Source of the DNA: Prochlorococcus sp. AG-347-J21
GTDB taxonomy: Bacteria > Cyanobacteriota > Cyanobacteriia > PCC-6307 > Cyanobiaceae
DNA length: 32,543 bases
NCBI GenBank assembly: GCA_003281455.1
Contig: QCBX01000014.1
Location: 1 to 32,543, forward strand
Reading direction: 5' to 3'
Shown here: in pieces, positions 16,385 through 26,897 of the stretch
How positions within the stretch are numbered: position 1 is the stretch's first letter
How the letters are laid out: every line of letters begins with the position of its first letter
Program-made: the position numbers and the translations under genes
The notes under the pieces: model-generated
What the model saw: only the letters and a program-made list of their open reading frames with translations
Told to the model about the DNA's origin: nothing
Database searches by the model: none

Positions 16385-17311
16385 TCAAGAAAGAAGGCAA
16401 GATAAAAGTGCCTGCTGAACATGCATTCTATTTTCAGCCTGCTCGAAAATTCTACTGTTTTTGCTTTCAATTACTTTATCAGTAATCTCTTTATCTCTAT
16501 AAGCTGGTAAACAATGCAAAACGATTGCATCTTGAGTAGCTCTGCTTACCAAATCAGTGTCAATGGTAAAGCCATCGAACTCTTTATCTTTCTGTTCTTT
16601 TTGTTTTTCCTCCCCCATGGAAGACCAAACATCCGTATATAAAACATTTGCCCCATTTACCGCAATTTGTGGGTCATGAATTATTTTCAATAAATTATCA
16701 TTTTTATAAATTTCACGAGCCCTTTTTATAACAAACGGATTTGGCAAAAAACCCTTTGGACATGCAATCCTAACCTCAACCCCTAATAATGCTCCGCATA
16801 AAATGAGAGAATTGGCGACATTATTTCCATCCCCAATAAATGTCAAAACTACCTTTCTGAAATCCTGGAATTCTTCCTTAATTGTTAAAAAATCAGCCAA
16901 CGCCTGGCATGGATGTTCCAAATCAGTAAGAGCATTTATGACTGGTTTAGTTGACCACTTTGCATACTCTTCAAGATCTGAGTGATTAAAAGTTCTTATT
17001 GCGATTAAATCACAATAAGAACTGAGAACTCTTGCTGTATCTTTTATAGGTTCACCCCTACCAATTTGAGATGTGGTTGGATTGAGGTCGATTGTAGTTC
17101 CTCCGATTCTGGACATTGCTACTTGGAAACTAACTCTTGTACGTGTTGAAGACTTGTCAAAAATTAGTCCTAAAACTTTATTTTTATATTCAATATTTGT
17201 AACTTTATTTTTTAATTTTTTAGCAAGATCTAGTATATAAATAAGCTCTGTAGTTGAAATATCCAAGCTCGATAAAAAATTTCTTTTTGCAAGCTTGATT
17301 GGTTTTAACAT
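16385..17311 (-). CDS. argF: ornithine carbamoyltransferase
   Basis: Makes citrulline from ornithine and carbamoyl phosphate in arginine synthesis. The 308-residue protein shows the carbamoyl-phosphate loop KSSTRTR (53-59), the HPCQALAD substrate motif, FIGDGNNVANSL at the second domain, and HCLPAY (266-271) with the catalytic Cys and Leu of the ornithine-binding loop. Length and motifs are standard. It starts 27 bp after the ftsH stop and ends 55 bp before lexA, so read-through from ftsH is possible; lexA has its own operators in the spacer. Confidence 0.97.
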   Translation of the reverse strand: MLKPIKLAKRNFLSSLDISTTELIYILDLAKKLKNKVTNIEYKNKVLGLIFDKSSTRTRVSFQVAMSRIGGTTIDLNPTTSQIGRGEPIKDTARVLSSYCDLIAIRTFNHSDLEEYAKWSTKPVINALTDLEHPCQALADFLTIKEEFQDFRKVVLTFIGDGNNVANSLILCGALLGVEVRIACPKGFLPNPFVIKRAREIYKNDNLLKIIHDPQIAVNGANVLYTDVWSSMGEEKQKEQKDKEFDGFTIDTDLVSRATQDAIVLHCLPAYRDKEITDKVIESKNSRIFEQAENRMHVQQALLSCLLS

Positions 17312-17338
17312 CTAACTTTGTTTTAAATCTAAATTCTA

Positions 17339-19213
17339 CTATGTTGGCATTTTACTTTCCGCTAGGAGTGTCTTAAGATCCTCACCTTCTATAACTTCCT
17401 CTTTCAGAATTTTTTGAGAAATAGATTCAAGAAGAGGTAAATTATTCCTTAGGATATTAAGTGCAGTTTCATGAGCATCATCAACAAGCTCTCTTACCTC
17501 TTTATCTATTGCCTGAGCAGTTGCATCGCTTACTGATCTCCTAGGATTATTCCCATTACCTAAAAACTGACCTCCACCTTGTTTATCGTAAGCGAGAGGG
17601 CCAAGAATATCACTCATTCCAAATGTGCCAACCATTTGTTCTGCTATGTCGGTAGCCCTCTGTAGATCATTTGAAGCTCCAGTAGTTATCTTCCCAAAAA
17701 CAACTTCCTCAGCAGACCTTCCCCCAAGCAGGGTAGCTATTTGTCCTTTTAGTTCATCTTTAGAGTTCAAGAACCGCTCTTCCGTTGGCAATTGAAGAGT
17801 ATAGCCAAGTGCACTCATACCTCTTGGTACAATTGAAATCTTTGCAACTTTTGAACCCCCAGGCATTAAATGACCAACAATGGCATGACCAACTTCGTGG
17901 TAAGCAACAACTTTCTTTTCATCATCCTGCAGGACTCTACTTTTTTTCTCAAGGCCTGCAACTACTCTTTCTATAGCCTCACTTAAATCTTGTTGTTCAA
18001 CACTTTTTCTTTTAGCTCTTGCTGCTAATAAAGCAGCCTCATTAACCATATTCGCCAGGTCTGCACCAGCAAATCCACTTGTAGCTTGAGCGATAGAATC
18101 TAAATCAATAGAATCTGATAATTTAACCTTTTTGGTATATATCTCTAGGATTGTCTTTCTTCCAGACAAATCAGGTCTATCTACTAATACTTGCCTATCA
18201 AATCTTCCAGGCCTTAACAAAGCGGCATCTAGAACTTCTGGTTGGTTGGTAGCCGCAAGAACTATTACTGGTTTATCTGCTGAAGCAAAGCCATCCATTT
18301 CTGTAAGTAGCTGATTTAAAGTTTGTTCTCTTTCATCATTACCTCCTACAACTCCCATCGATCCAGAACGACTTTTACCGATAGCGTCCAGTTCATCAAT
18401 AAAAATTATGCAAGGAGCTTTTTTCTTTGCTTGTTCAAATAAATCCCTAACTCTAGCTGCTCCAGCACCTACAAAAAGTTCTACAAATTCAGAACCCGAA
18501 ATAATGAAAAAAGGTACTTCAGCTTCTCCCGCAACAGCTTTTGAAAGAAGAGTCTTTCCTGTTCCTGGAGGTCCTACAAGAAGAACTCCTTTAGGTATTC
18601 GTGCTCCTATATCAGTGTATCTTTCTGGTTTTTTTAGAAAATCAACTATTTCAGTTAATTCATCCTTAGCCTCATCAACTCCTGCCACGTCTGCAAAGGT
18701 AACTTTTGACTCATCATCTGGTACATAAACTTTAGCTTTACTTTTAGTGAAACTTAAAGCTCCTTGAGCACCTCCACCTCCCATACTTCTTCTAGCAAAG
18801 AATTGTAAAACGAGAATAAAAATCAGAGGAGGAACTACCCAGCTTAAAATTGTTGAGAAGAAATTAGGCTTCTTTGGAGGAGCAGCAGCGAATTCTACCC
18901 CCTTACTTTCTAACCTTTGAGGAAGATCCATATCAAAAATTGGTGTTGTCGCTAAAACAGAAGGTGCACCTTCTTCAGCACCATTTAATTCATATCTAAT
19001 CTGTTCTTGAGTAATATATGCACGCTTAACTTCACCATCATTAACCTGATCTATAAATAAAGAATAAGGAACCCTTGGGATTTGCATATTTTGATTAGGG
19101 AACAAGCTACTAAATAAAAGTAATGCTCCAACTCCTATCAAAACAATATTTACAATTCCAAATCTTCTATTAGGTTGATTATCGTCTTGTCTTATTGGCA
19201 TAGTTATGGTCAA
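17339..19213 (-). CDS. ftsH: ATP-dependent membrane zinc protease FtsH
   Basis: A 624-residue AAA+ protease. An N-terminal transmembrane segment (about 19-38) and a second (about 123-140) enclose a lumenal or periplasmic domain. Walker A is GPPGTGKT (214-221), Walker B is IIFIDE (269-274), arginine fingers lie in RPGRFDR (334-340), and the zinc site is HEVGH (439-443). In cyanobacteria FtsH proteins degrade damaged membrane proteins, notably photosystem II D1, as hetero- or homo-hexamers; which of several paralogues this is cannot be told here. A 28-base dyad lies 56 bases upstream of the start and may regulate it. Confidence 0.97.
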   Translation of the reverse strand: MTITMPIRQDDNQPNRRFGIVNIVLIGVGALLLFSSLFPNQNMQIPRVPYSLFIDQVNDGEVKRAYITQEQIRYELNGAEEGAPSVLATTPIFDMDLPQRLESKGVEFAAAPPKKPNFFSTILSWVVPPLIFILVLQFFARRSMGGGGAQGALSFTKSKAKVYVPDDESKVTFADVAGVDEAKDELTEIVDFLKKPERYTDIGARIPKGVLLVGPPGTGKTLLSKAVAGEAEVPFFIISGSEFVELFVGAGAARVRDLFEQAKKKAPCIIFIDELDAIGKSRSGSMGVVGGNDEREQTLNQLLTEMDGFASADKPVIVLAATNQPEVLDAALLRPGRFDRQVLVDRPDLSGRKTILEIYTKKVKLSDSIDLDSIAQATSGFAGADLANMVNEAALLAARAKRKSVEQQDLSEAIERVVAGLEKKSRVLQDDEKKVVAYHEVGHAIVGHLMPGGSKVAKISIVPRGMSALGYTLQLPTEERFLNSKDELKGQIATLLGGRSAEEVVFGKITTGASNDLQRATDIAEQMVGTFGMSDILGPLAYDKQGGGQFLGNGNNPRRSVSDATAQAIDKEVRELVDDAHETALNILRNNLPLLESISQKILKEEVIEGEDLKTLLAESKMPT

Positions 19214-19268
19214 ATGTGAACTTATTATAAACTAAACGAAGAGTTTCCGTATCTGTATTGTTTTTTTT

Positions 19269-19296
19269 GGGTAAGAACCGTACGGTACTTTGACCC
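19269..19296. promoter_or_regulatory. 28-base imperfect dyad before ftsH
   Basis: The core ACCGTACGGT (19277-19286) is a perfect palindrome. It is flanked by AAG/CTT and then GGGT/ACCC arms, with one mismatched pair and a 2-base bulge. The site is GC-rich compared with everything around it and lies in the 101-bp ribD-ftsH spacer. A T-run precedes it on the plus strand and would be A's on the ftsH transcript, so it is not a terminator for ribD. It could be a repressor operator or a 5' UTR hairpin. Confidence 0.5.
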
Positions 19297-19314
19297 ATAA
19301 AATTAGTGTAAAAA

Positions 19315-20415
19315 TTAATTTTTAAATGAACTCTTAACGCATATATCATTTCCAATCAAATTAAACTGAGAATCTCTTAATTTAATAATTTCGTGCATTT
19401 CTCTAAATTCAAAATCGCTTAGGGGATTCATACTATTTTCTCCACCTAGGATTTTTGGGGCAATAAAAGTAATAATTTCCTGAATACAATTAGATTTAAT
19501 AGCTGCAGTAGCTAACTTAGGGCCACATTCCCACAAAACTTTATTACATCCTCTTTTAGCAAGTAATTTTGAAATTAACACTGGATTATCTGATAATACC
19601 TTTACAACCTCCACACATTTCGGAATCCTTGAGAGGTAGCTTTCATTTGCTGTAGAAGAATCATAAATAACTAAAGTTTTAGCCTTATCACAATCCCAAA
19701 GATTAGATTTTGAAGGTAAATCTAAAGTTTTCGTGAAAACAACTCGCAAAGGCTCAGGATTTTTTGAACCTCTAGTTGTCAAAAGTGGGTTGTCTTTTCT
19801 TAATGTGTTTCCCCCAATGATTATTGCATCAAATTCTTCTCTAAAAGAATGAACTAATGACCTTGATTCATCACTAGTAATCCATTTACTTTTTCCATTT
19901 TTTAAAGCTATTCTTCCATCTATACTCATTGCCCATTTAAGAACACCAAATGCCTTTTTAGTAATATTCCTATGAATGAAAGCCTTATTTATATCTAAAG
20001 ATTCTTTTTTACATAATCCCAAGTGAACTTGTATGCCAGCTTCTTTTAGAATCTTAATACCTTTACCAGATACTCTTTTATCAGGGTCTTCAATAGATAT
20101 ATAAACCTTTTTTAACCCAGAGGATATCACCTGATCTACACATGGAGGTGTTTTACCTTGATGGCAACAAGGTTCAAGATTCACATACATTGTTCCACCT
20201 TTAGCATCCTTTTTTAAATTATTAAAAGCCATTGCCTCTGCATGAGGCATCCCTGCCTTGAAATGAAACCCTTCTGAAATAAGGCTGCCATTTTTATCAA
20301 GTATCACCGCTCCCACCCTAGGATTAGGACTCGTTGTATTTTTGCCTAAAGAAGCCAAATAAATTGCTCTTTTCATCCATTTTGTATGGCTTAAATTTTT
20401 TTCAGACATCTCCAA
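19315..20415 (-). CDS. ribD: bifunctional riboflavin deaminase/reductase
   Basis: RibD carries out two steps of riboflavin synthesis: deamination of the pyrimidine and NADPH reduction of the ribose. The 366-residue protein has an N-terminal zinc deaminase (about 10-150) with PHAEAMA (57-63) and EPCCHQGKTPPC (81-92), and a C-terminal reductase (about 155-366) starting at FGVLKWAMSIDGRIAL with the later NPLLTTRG block. ATG at 20415 gives MEM; the second ATG two codons later is also possible. It follows the DUF3122 gene by 9 bases, so co-transcription is likely. No FMN riboswitch is visible upstream. Confidence 0.95.
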   Translation of the reverse strand: MEMSEKNLSHTKWMKRAIYLASLGKNTTSPNPRVGAVILDKNGSLISEGFHFKAGMPHAEAMAFNNLKKDAKGGTMYVNLEPCCHQGKTPPCVDQVISSGLKKVYISIEDPDKRVSGKGIKILKEAGIQVHLGLCKKESLDINKAFIHRNITKKAFGVLKWAMSIDGRIALKNGKSKWITSDESRSLVHSFREEFDAIIIGGNTLRKDNPLLTTRGSKNPEPLRVVFTKTLDLPSKSNLWDCDKAKTLVIYDSSTANESYLSRIPKCVEVVKVLSDNPVLISKLLAKRGCNKVLWECGPKLATAAIKSNCIQEIITFIAPKILGGENSMNPLSDFEFREMHEIIKLRDSQFNLIGNDICVKSSFKN

Positions 20416-20424
20416 AAATCAAAT

Positions 20425-20925
20425 TCAGCTTATTGATCTCCACTCTTTAACAACGAAGGGAGGAACAGGTAATTCAGAAAAAACTCCTGACAAAGATAAT
20501 CTTAATGGTCTATTTTTATCTAAATTTTTAATCAATTCATCAAGATCGAATTCTGCTGCAGCTTGTCTTCCATCATTTGCTAATTCCACATTAAGTAATG
20601 TTTTATCATCTAAAAGCCACTGTTTTCTCCCTGATTCAACCTTCAAATCAGTAGGATGATCAATCCTTAGATTTCCTGGATAACCTATTACTCTCAAGAT
20701 TAATTTATCTTCAAAAAGAGGGGATTTATAAGCTACTAACTGCCAAGTTTCAAAGTCCAAGTCCCTTAAAAATTCACTACTAGAATTCATTAATTTCCCA
20801 TTTATTTCTGTTTCTGCAACTTCTGCAGATACTTTTAATGGGTTAAAAATAAAGGATAGTAGTAAAAGTAAAGGTAATATTCCTTTTAAAAAAATATTTT
20901 TATTTAATTTTGTAATTTTCTTCAT
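20425..20925 (-). CDS. DUF3122 family protein, exported
   Basis: A 166-residue cyanobacterial protein with a clear Sec signal: basic KKITKLNKN, a hydrophobic core of about 17 residues, and a likely cleavage after VSA (about residue 34). The mature part contains DFETWQLVAYKSP, RVIGYPGNLRIDHP and VPPFVVKEW, the pattern I recognise as DUF3122. The function is unknown; the product should be periplasmic or thylakoid-lumenal. Its start lies 26 bases inside the 83-residue gene and ribD follows after 9 bases. Confidence 0.8.
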   Translation of the reverse strand: MKKITKLNKNIFLKGILPLLLLLSFIFNPLKVSAEVAETEINGKLMNSSSEFLRDLDFETWQLVAYKSPLFEDKLILRVIGYPGNLRIDHPTDLKVESGRKQWLLDDKTLLNVELANDGRQAAAEFDLDELIKNLDKNRPLRLSLSGVFSELPVPPFVVKEWRSIS

Positions 20926-21151
20926 TTTCAGAATCCATCAGGGCATCAAGAGTTACAGCTGTTCTTACAATAGCTTGATATCTTTTGATTATATTACGAT
21001 TTTTTTCTATAACTCGAGATAAATTCAAAGTATCTTTTTCAGAATAGCTAGAGGTTAAATCGCTAGAGTCTTCTTCAATAAACTCAAATTCACTATCTTT
21101 ATTAATAAGAGTTAACAATAAATCATGTAATCTCTTTCTCCTTTCAGACAA
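20900..21151 (-). CDS. 83-residue acidic hypothetical protein
   Basis: A small soluble protein without a family I recognise. An N-terminal basic-helical MSERRKRLHDLLLTLI is followed by a very acidic Ser-rich stretch (about 19-40) and a C-terminal helix with IEKNRNIIKRYQAIVRTAVTLDALM. It is the first gene of the minus-strand series and overlaps the DUF3122 start by 26 bases, which supports real translation. Upstream, about 80 bp are shared with the divergent cobL. Confidence 0.7.
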   Translation of the reverse strand: MSERRKRLHDLLLTLINKDSEFEFIEEDSSDLTSSYSEKDTLNLSRVIEKNRNIIKRYQAIVRTAVTLDALMDSENEENYKIK

Positions 21152-21234
21152 TTAATTAACTATGATAACTCTAATAATAATAAGATAATTTAATAAAACA
21201 TTCAAACAATTTAGTTCCATTTGATTAAGTATTG

Positions 21235-22509
21235 ATGACTGAAGTAAATAGAAAAATTCATGTAATTGGAATTAATTCTTATAAATTTGAGGATCTATCT
21301 TTCAAATTACAAAATTTATTTTTAGAAACAGAAAATATTGCAGTTCCAAATTCATATTTTGAAGAAATTAAGTCATGGAGCGAAAATGGTTTATTAAAAA
21401 AGAAATCATTTTTTTCCAGCAAAAGTAATAACGAACTTATTAACTGGCTTAGATCTCGAAATACTGATGTTATTTTAATTTCAAGAGGAGATCCACTTTG
21501 GTTTGGAATTGGAAGAATACTTCTAGAAAATTTTTCAAAAAATGAATTAAGTTTCCATCCTTCAAATACTTGCATTCAATTAGCATTTAGTAAGTTAAAG
21601 ATCCCATGGCAAGATACTGTTAATGTAAGTATTCACGGCAGAGATTCGACTAAGTTAGTTGAGGCTCTTAAAACTAAGCCTACCAATTTAGCTATAATTA
21701 CAGATTCAAAAAGCAGAAGTTTAGAAATAATCAAAAAAAACTTATCAGAACTAAATCTAATTGACTTTTATGATTTTTGGCTATGTGAAGAAATAGGTTT
21801 TGAAAATGAAAACATAAGGAAATTAAATCTTAAAGAGTCGTTACCCTCTGATATATCGAGTTTGAACATTGCTGTTCTGACAAAAACCAAAAAAAATAAT
21901 TTAAATAATACTCTCCCTCTTTTCGGGATCAGTGACGTTAATTTTAAAACTTTTGAAGATAGACCAAATTTATTAACTAAAAGGGAGGTTCGCGTTCAAA
22001 TCTTAGCTGATCTAGAGCTCCCAAAAAGTGGTGTCATCTGGGATATAGGGGCAGGTTGTGGATCAATTGGTTTAGAGGCATTAAAATTGAGACCTAAGTT
22101 AGATTTGTTTTGTATAGATAAAAGAATAGGCTCAAAGGCGTTAATACTCGAAAACTCAAAGAAGCTTGGTGTTAAACCAAAATTTATTTTTGAGGAAGAC
22201 ATTAAAAATAAATTGAATACGAGAAATTTAAATTCTTTTAAAAAACCTAATAGATTAGTAATTGGTGGCTGTGATAAAAAGACTAAACTTGAAATCATTA
22301 ATAAAATTGCTCAGGGTATGAGTAATGGAGATATTATCGTTATCCCAATAATTGACATTCAAACTATTAAAGAATTGAAAGAAAAATTAGAAGATAAAGA
22401 TTTCAAAACAACTTTAAATGTAATTCAAACCTATAAAAGCTTAAGTATCGCTGAGGGAATGAGATTAGAACCAAATAATCCTGTTTTTCTATTAAAAGGG
22501 AAAAAATAA
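21235..22509 (+). CDS. cobL: precorrin-6B C5,15-methyltransferase (decarboxylating)
   Basis: A 424-residue bifunctional corrin-ring methyltransferase of the cobalamin pathway, a CbiE-CbiT fusion. The N-terminal half (about 1-200) has the tetrapyrrole methylase blocks VIGIN near the start, ILISRGDPLWFGIGR and VSIHGRDS. The C-terminal half (about 225-424) is a SAM methyltransferase with REVRVQILADLELP and the binding loop WDIGAGCGSIGLEAL. An in-frame TTG lies one codon earlier at 21232, but ATG at 21235 is the natural start. It converges with nadK across 13 bp. It implies B12-type cofactor synthesis in the host. Confidence 0.93.
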   Translation: MTEVNRKIHVIGINSYKFEDLSFKLQNLFLETENIAVPNSYFEEIKSWSENGLLKKKSFFSSKSNNELINWLRSRNTDVILISRGDPLWFGIGRILLENFSKNELSFHPSNTCIQLAFSKLKIPWQDTVNVSIHGRDSTKLVEALKTKPTNLAIITDSKSRSLEIIKKNLSELNLIDFYDFWLCEEIGFENENIRKLNLKESLPSDISSLNIAVLTKTKKNNLNNTLPLFGISDVNFKTFEDRPNLLTKREVRVQILADLELPKSGVIWDIGAGCGSIGLEALKLRPKLDLFCIDKRIGSKALILENSKKLGVKPKFIFEEDIKNKLNTRNLNSFKKPNRLVIGGCDKKTKLEIINKIAQGMSNGDIIVIPIIDIQTIKELKEKLEDKDFKTTLNVIQTYKSLSIAEGMRLEPNNPVFLLKGKK

Positions 22510-22522
22510 ATTTAAATAATTA

Positions 22523-23431
22523 TTATTTATTAGGTTTAGCCACATGGGGTAAACCCCAACCTAGTTTATTTCTTAAAACTTGGAAAAATTCATGATCTTC
22601 AAGTCTAATAAACTTTACTGAGTGTTTACTTTTTCTTATTAAAACTCTATCTTCAGGCCAAACATAACAACCTGCATTTCCATCAACAACCATAACCAAC
22701 CTTTCTGGAGTCGCAGGGAAAACAGTTACTGGCTCTGAATCATTAAAAACCAATGCCCTAGAGGCCAATGAATGAGGCGCAATTGGAGTTAATTGCACTA
22801 CAGGACAATCAGGTGTAATAACTGGGCCTCCAGCACTTAGAGAATATGCAGTAGACCCAGTTGGAGTAGATAAAATTACTCCATCAGCCGAAATATCTAC
22901 AGGAGCATGTCGCCCTATAGAAATCTCAAAATGACACATACTTGTGAGAGGTTCTCTATGAAGGGCCATCTCGTTAAGACAAAGAGACTCCCATCTCCTC
23001 TGATCATTCCTCATTACACTTATAATAAAGCAAGTTCTTTCTTCAATATCCCAATTTCCAGCAATGATTTTATCTATTGCTTCATCAAGATTAGATAAAT
23101 AAGCTTCCGCAAGAAAACCTAAATGACCAGTATTTATTGTGAGAATTGGGATCTTCGCAGGCGCTGTTTGCCTTGCTGCAGAAAGTACAGTTCCATCTCC
23201 GCCCAGAACAATTGCAAATTCCATTGAGGAGTCAAACCCCTCGGGAACACAATTCGTATATCCTAAAGGACGAACATGTTGATCAGGATTGGCGAATCCA
23301 ACCATTCCACCAGAGCTACTAACTCTTACGACTTCATAATTGGATTTTTCCAATTTTGTCTGAACAGAACTTGCAGTTTGAACGGCAAGCTCTTTTCCAT
23401 CATTAACGATTAGCCCTGCTTTACGTACCAA
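22523..23431 (-). CDS. nadK: NAD kinase
   Basis: Phosphorylates NAD to NADP. The 302-residue protein has the catalytic GGDGT (77-81), NTGHLGFL (100-107), a second nucleotide-binding block [21 protein letters not shown], and LTPIAPHSL. All are in the canonical order for the ppnK/nadK family. Cyanobacteria usually have two NAD kinases; this has the glycine-rich loop of both, and I cannot tell which it is. It lies 68 bp after pheS on the same strand and converges with cobL. Confidence 0.96.
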   Translation of the reverse strand: MVRKAGLIVNDGKELAVQTASSVQTKLEKSNYEVVRVSSSGGMVGFANPDQHVRPLGYTNCVPEGFDSSMEFAIVLGGDGTVLSAARQTAPAKIPILTINTGHLGFLAEAYLSNLDEAIDKIIAGNWDIEERTCFIISVMRNDQRRWESLCLNEMALHREPLTSMCHFEISIGRHAPVDISADGVILSTPTGSTAYSLSAGGPVITPDCPVVQLTPIAPHSLASRALVFNDSEPVTVFPATPERLVMVVDGNAGCYVWPEDRVLIRKSKHSVKFIRLEDHEFFQVLRNKLGWGLPHVAKPNK

Positions 23432-23499
23432 TCAATCAACTAAAACTATGACTATCTTAAACTATTTTTTGGACAATCCAATCTAAACAGTTAATCCTA

Positions 23500-24507
23500 T
23501 TAGAACTGCTCTAAGAATCTAAGATCATTTGTATAGAATTTTCTGATGTCGTCAATCTGATGTCTAACCATGCAAAATCTTTCAACTCCTAATCCAGCTG
23601 CGAATCCGGTCCATTTCTCAGAATCTATTCCTAATTTTTCTAAAACCTTTGGATCTACCATTCCGCAGCCCATTACTTCTAACCATTTACCTTTCCATTG
23701 AACATCTACTTCTGCCGAAGGTTCAGTAAATGGGAAATAGCTAGCTCTGAATCTTACTGGAATATCTCCAAAAAAGGTTTTTAAAAATGTAAGAACTGTT
23801 CCTCTTAAATGACTAAAATTAATATCTTGATCAATACATAAAACCTCAACCTGGTTAAATACAGGGGAATGAGTAGCATCTACAGCATCTCGCCTATATA
23901 CTCTTCCTGGGGCAATTATTCTTACTGGAGGAGGATTTTTCTCTAGATATCTTATCTGAACCGGAGAAGTATGGGTCCTCAAAAGTCTATTTTCATCTAA
24001 GTAGAAAGTATCCTGCATATCTCTTGCGGGATGATTTTTGGGTATATTGAGAGATTCAAAATTATAAAAATCAGTCTCTATTTCTGGGCCACTTTCAACT
24101 GAGTATCCTAGACCACAAAAAATATCTATTATTTCATCTTGAGTTGAAATCAGAGGATGTTTATTTCCAGGTGGTGTTCCAATTGAAGGAATAGTGACAT
24201 CAACTTTTTCTGTTTTAATCTTTTTATCTAAGGCTTCACTGTCTAGTTGATTTTTTCTTTTAGTTATTAAATCTTGCAAATTTATCTTTAATAAATTTGC
24301 CTTTTGTCCAACAATTGGTCTATCTGTAGCAGATAATTGACCCATTGTTTTTAAGATAACCGACAACTCACCTTTTTTTCCTAGCAAGGAAACTCTCAAT
24401 TGATCCAGTTCTTCATGAGTATTAGAATTATCTATATTATTTTTTGCTGTAAGAGAAAGACTATTTAATTTTTCCTCAATTTGACTTAATGATTCAATTT
24501 GACTCAC
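23500..24507 (-). CDS. pheS: phenylalanine-tRNA ligase alpha subunit
   Basis: The catalytic subunit of the alpha2-beta2 phenylalanyl-tRNA synthetase. The 335-residue protein has an N-terminal coiled coil (about 1-90) that contacts tRNA, then the class II core: [31 protein letters not shown] (motif 1-2 region), [16 protein letters not shown] and the motif 3 block [12 protein letters not shown] near 310. The length is normal. The beta subunit is not in the window. It is divergent from surE across 68 bp. Confidence 0.97.
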   Translation of the reverse strand: MSQIESLSQIEEKLNSLSLTAKNNIDNSNTHEELDQLRVSLLGKKGELSVILKTMGQLSATDRPIVGQKANLLKINLQDLITKRKNQLDSEALDKKIKTEKVDVTIPSIGTPPGNKHPLISTQDEIIDIFCGLGYSVESGPEIETDFYNFESLNIPKNHPARDMQDTFYLDENRLLRTHTSPVQIRYLEKNPPPVRIIAPGRVYRRDAVDATHSPVFNQVEVLCIDQDINFSHLRGTVLTFLKTFFGDIPVRFRASYFPFTEPSAEVDVQWKGKWLEVMGCGMVDPKVLEKLGIDSEKWTGFAAGLGVERFCMVRHQIDDIRKFYTNDLRFLEQF

Positions 24508-24575
24508 TGATATAGTAAAAATAAGTATTACTTTATCTTACTTAAATATCGTCCATAAATAAAATGTATTGATTA

Positions 24576-25385
24576 ATGAAACCGTTGAATATATTAATTA
24601 GCAATGATGATGGTGTTTTTGCTGCGGGGATAAGAGCCTTAGCAAAATCAGCGCAAAAAAGAGGACATAGGGTCAAAGTAGTATGTCCTGACCAAGAAAG
24701 ATCAGCTACAGGTCATGGTCTTACTTTACAATCTCCATTACGAGTGGAAAGAGCGGACGAATTATTTGAGGAAGGTATTGAAGCTTGGGGATGTTCTGGC
24801 ACGCCTGCTGATTGCATTAAATTAGCACTATCTGAGCTCTTGGATAATAAGCCTGATCTAGTTTTATCTGGAATAAATCACGGGCCCAATTTAGGAACAG
24901 ATATTTTTTGTTCAGGCACTGTTGCAGCAGCTATGGAAGGTACTTTAGAAAATGTTCCCTCCATGGCAATAAGTGTTGCTAGTTTTAAATGGAAAAATTT
25001 TGAATTTGCTGGAGAAATTGCAATGAATATTGCCGAACAAGCAATTAAAGATAGTTGGCCTGCTTCACTTCTATTGAACTTAAATATACCTCCCTGCGAG
25101 AAAAGTAAAATAAAAGAATTATCCTGGACTAGATTATCAGTAAGAAAATATAAAAATCAATTTTCCAAAAGAGAAGACCCAAGGGGTGACGATTACTACT
25201 GGTTGGCAGGTGAGGTAGTTTTGGATCTCAAATCAAAAGGTTATGGTCCAAAGAATTGGCCTAGTGATGTATCACAAATACAAGAGAATAAAATATCGCT
25301 TACACCCGTTGAACCAGATTTATTTTGGAGGGGCAATTTAGGCGACTTGCCTAAAATTAATAATTCATTTATAAATCCTTCTTAA
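24576..25385 (+). CDS. surE: 5'/3'-nucleotidase SurE
   Basis: A divalent-metal-dependent nucleoside monophosphate phosphatase. [13 protein letters not shown] (7-19) holds the metal-binding Asn10-Asp11-Asp12. [25 protein letters not shown] and [25 protein letters not shown] complete the active site. At 269 residues it is a typical length. The last 21 bases overlap the 3' end of the minus-strand DUF3611 gene, a tail-to-tail overlap that leaves no room for separate terminators. Confidence 0.96.
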   Translation: MKPLNILISNDDGVFAAGIRALAKSAQKRGHRVKVVCPDQERSATGHGLTLQSPLRVERADELFEEGIEAWGCSGTPADCIKLALSELLDNKPDLVLSGINHGPNLGTDIFCSGTVAAAMEGTLENVPSMAISVASFKWKNFEFAGEIAMNIAEQAIKDSWPASLLLNLNIPPCEKSKIKELSWTRLSVRKYKNQFSKREDPRGDDYYWLAGEVVLDLKSKGYGPKNWPSDVSQIQENKISLTPVEPDLFWRGNLGDLPKINNSFINPS

Positions 25386-25898
25386 AAGCCATAAGGAAAA
25401 ACAAAGTCCAAAAAAATGCGCAGCGATAACTTGTGTATTACTAAGTACTGATAATATTTCAAGACCAGTAATTGGAATATCAGATGTCGCTGTTATCAAT
25501 TGTCCAGTTGTTTGAGAGGATGCTTGTATAAATAAGGCTCCCATAAGAGCTTGATATCCAATTAATCCAAATAAAATTCCTAATAAATCAACTATTAGAC
25601 CTCTTTTTATTAATTTACTGGTTTGTCCTCTTGAGGGTCTTGCGTTGCTTGCAATTGCTCTACCAGTTTTAACTATTAGCCAACCTTGCCAAAGACTAAA
25701 AAGTAGTAAGATCAAGGATATTGTTGTAAGTGATAGTCCAGGCGCTAATCCAAGTTGTCCTTCGCTATTATTTACAACATTTGAAAAAAGCAAAACAGCT
25801 GCAACAACAACACCTAAAATGGATTGAACCCAAAAGCGTATCCATCCAATGCGCCGCATTCCAAATGAAAGCGACTGAAAATCAATTTTGTCAGACAT
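25365..25898 (-). CDS. DUF3611 family membrane protein
   Basis: A 177-residue integral membrane protein with four hydrophobic segments (about 22-40, 55-75, 100-122 and 150-170). The N-terminal [23 protein letters not shown] and the central [24 protein letters not shown] are the pattern I recognise as DUF3611, found in cyanobacteria and chloroplasts and of unknown function. Its start is divergent from ribF by 68 bp. Confidence 0.82.
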   Translation of the reverse strand: MSDKIDFQSLSFGMRRIGWIRFWVQSILGVVVAAVLLFSNVVNNSEGQLGLAPGLSLTTISLILLLFSLWQGWLIVKTGRAIASNARPSRGQTSKLIKRGLIVDLLGILFGLIGYQALMGALFIQASSQTTGQLITATSDIPITGLEILSVLSNTQVIAAHFFGLCFSLWLLRRIYK

Positions 25899-25966
25899 TC
25901 ATTTGATTAAATAAACTATAATCTATTCAAATTTGCCATCAAAATCATAAAATTGCACGTAATCTT

Positions 25967-26890
25967 TTGATCTCTTTAATATCGCCATCTGAAGTTAAGA
26001 ATCCTACCTCAATAGCTATTGGAAGTTTTGATGGTTTACATGCTGGCCATAGAAAATTAATAAAAAGTGTAGTTGAAGAAAATCAATACACCCCAACAAT
26101 TGCAAGCTTCTGGCCTCATCCCCGAGAAGTTCTTTACAAAGAGATGCGTCTTAGACTTGATCTCCCTAATGAAAAACTATCTATTCTTGAAGATCTGGGG
26201 ATTGAACAATTAGTTCTGATTCCTTTTGATATGGAACTATCCAAATTAAGTGCGGATAGATTCGTAAGAGATATTTTAATAAATCAATTACAAGCAAAAA
26301 ACATTTCTGTAGGTGCTAATTTTAAATTCGGTTTCAGAAGAAGTGGAGATATAAATACAATAAAAAATATGATTAAGGATACGGATATTAAACTAAAAAT
26401 TATTCCAATTTTAGAAGACAAGGAAGGTAGAATCAGCAGCAGCAGAATAAGAGATCTATTAGAGAAAAGTGATCTGAAAAATGCTTTCAAAATTCTTAAT
26501 AGGCCTTATAGTTTCAATGGAAAAGTTGTTAAAGGTAAAGGAATTGGGAAAAGTATAGGATGGCCTACCGCAAATCTTGAAATAGATGGCAGAAAATTTT
26601 TACCTGGAGAAGGAGTTTACGCATCTTGGACAACCATAGAAAATTCCAACAAAAAAATTGAATCTGTTATGAATCTTGGCTCTCAACCAACAATAAATCC
26701 TTTATTGCCTTCTGCAGTTGAAGTTCATTTAATAAATAAAGATATCGATCTATATGGTTTAAATCTATCTGTTGAACCAGTTGAAAAACTTAGATCTCAA
26801 ATCAAGTTCAAAAATATAGATCAACTTTCTAATCAAATTAAAAAAGATAGAGATAATGCTCTGAAAATTTTTAAAAACTACAAAAAATAA
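25967..26890 (+). CDS. ribF: bifunctional riboflavin kinase/FAD synthetase
   Basis: Converts riboflavin to FMN and then FAD. The N-terminal FAD synthetase (about 1-185) has IGSFDGLHAGHRK (18-30) with the nucleotidyltransferase HxGH, GANFKFGFRRSGD and the ISSSRIRDLL signature. The C-terminal kinase (about 187-307) has GKGIGKSIGWPTANLE. The start is TTG: the frame is open upstream to a stop at 25919-25921 but has no ATG or GTG in that part. It is followed after 7 bases by thiE, so ribF-thiE-thiS probably form one cofactor operon. Confidence 0.94.
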   Translation: MISLISPSEVKNPTSIAIGSFDGLHAGHRKLIKSVVEENQYTPTIASFWPHPREVLYKEMRLRLDLPNEKLSILEDLGIEQLVLIPFDMELSKLSADRFVRDILINQLQAKNISVGANFKFGFRRSGDINTIKNMIKDTDIKLKIIPILEDKEGRISSSRIRDLLEKSDLKNAFKILNRPYSFNGKVVKGKGIGKSIGWPTANLEIDGRKFLPGEGVYASWTTIENSNKKIESVMNLGSQPTINPLLPSAVEVHLINKDIDLYGLNLSVEPVEKLRSQIKFKNIDQLSNQIKKDRDNALKIFKNYKK

Positions 26891-26897
26891 ATTACAA

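Noticed and set aside
16330..16470. 47-codon N-terminal extension of LexA
   Set aside because: It would overlap argF and run over the LexA-box-like sites; the LexA family N-terminus matches the ATG at 16329.
17785..18728. Plus-strand ORFs opposite ftsH
   Set aside because: They are shadows of the highly constrained ftsH codons, with no independent motif.
19269..19296. The dyad before ftsH as a LexA box
   Set aside because: It contains GTAC but does not fit RGTACNNNDGTWCB on either strand.
21279..22298. Minus-strand ORFs opposite cobL
   Set aside because: Their composition mirrors the cobL coding strand and no domain is visible.
26891..26897. TPP riboswitch before thiE
   Set aside because: Only 7 bases separate ribF and thiE, and no riboswitch fold is present.
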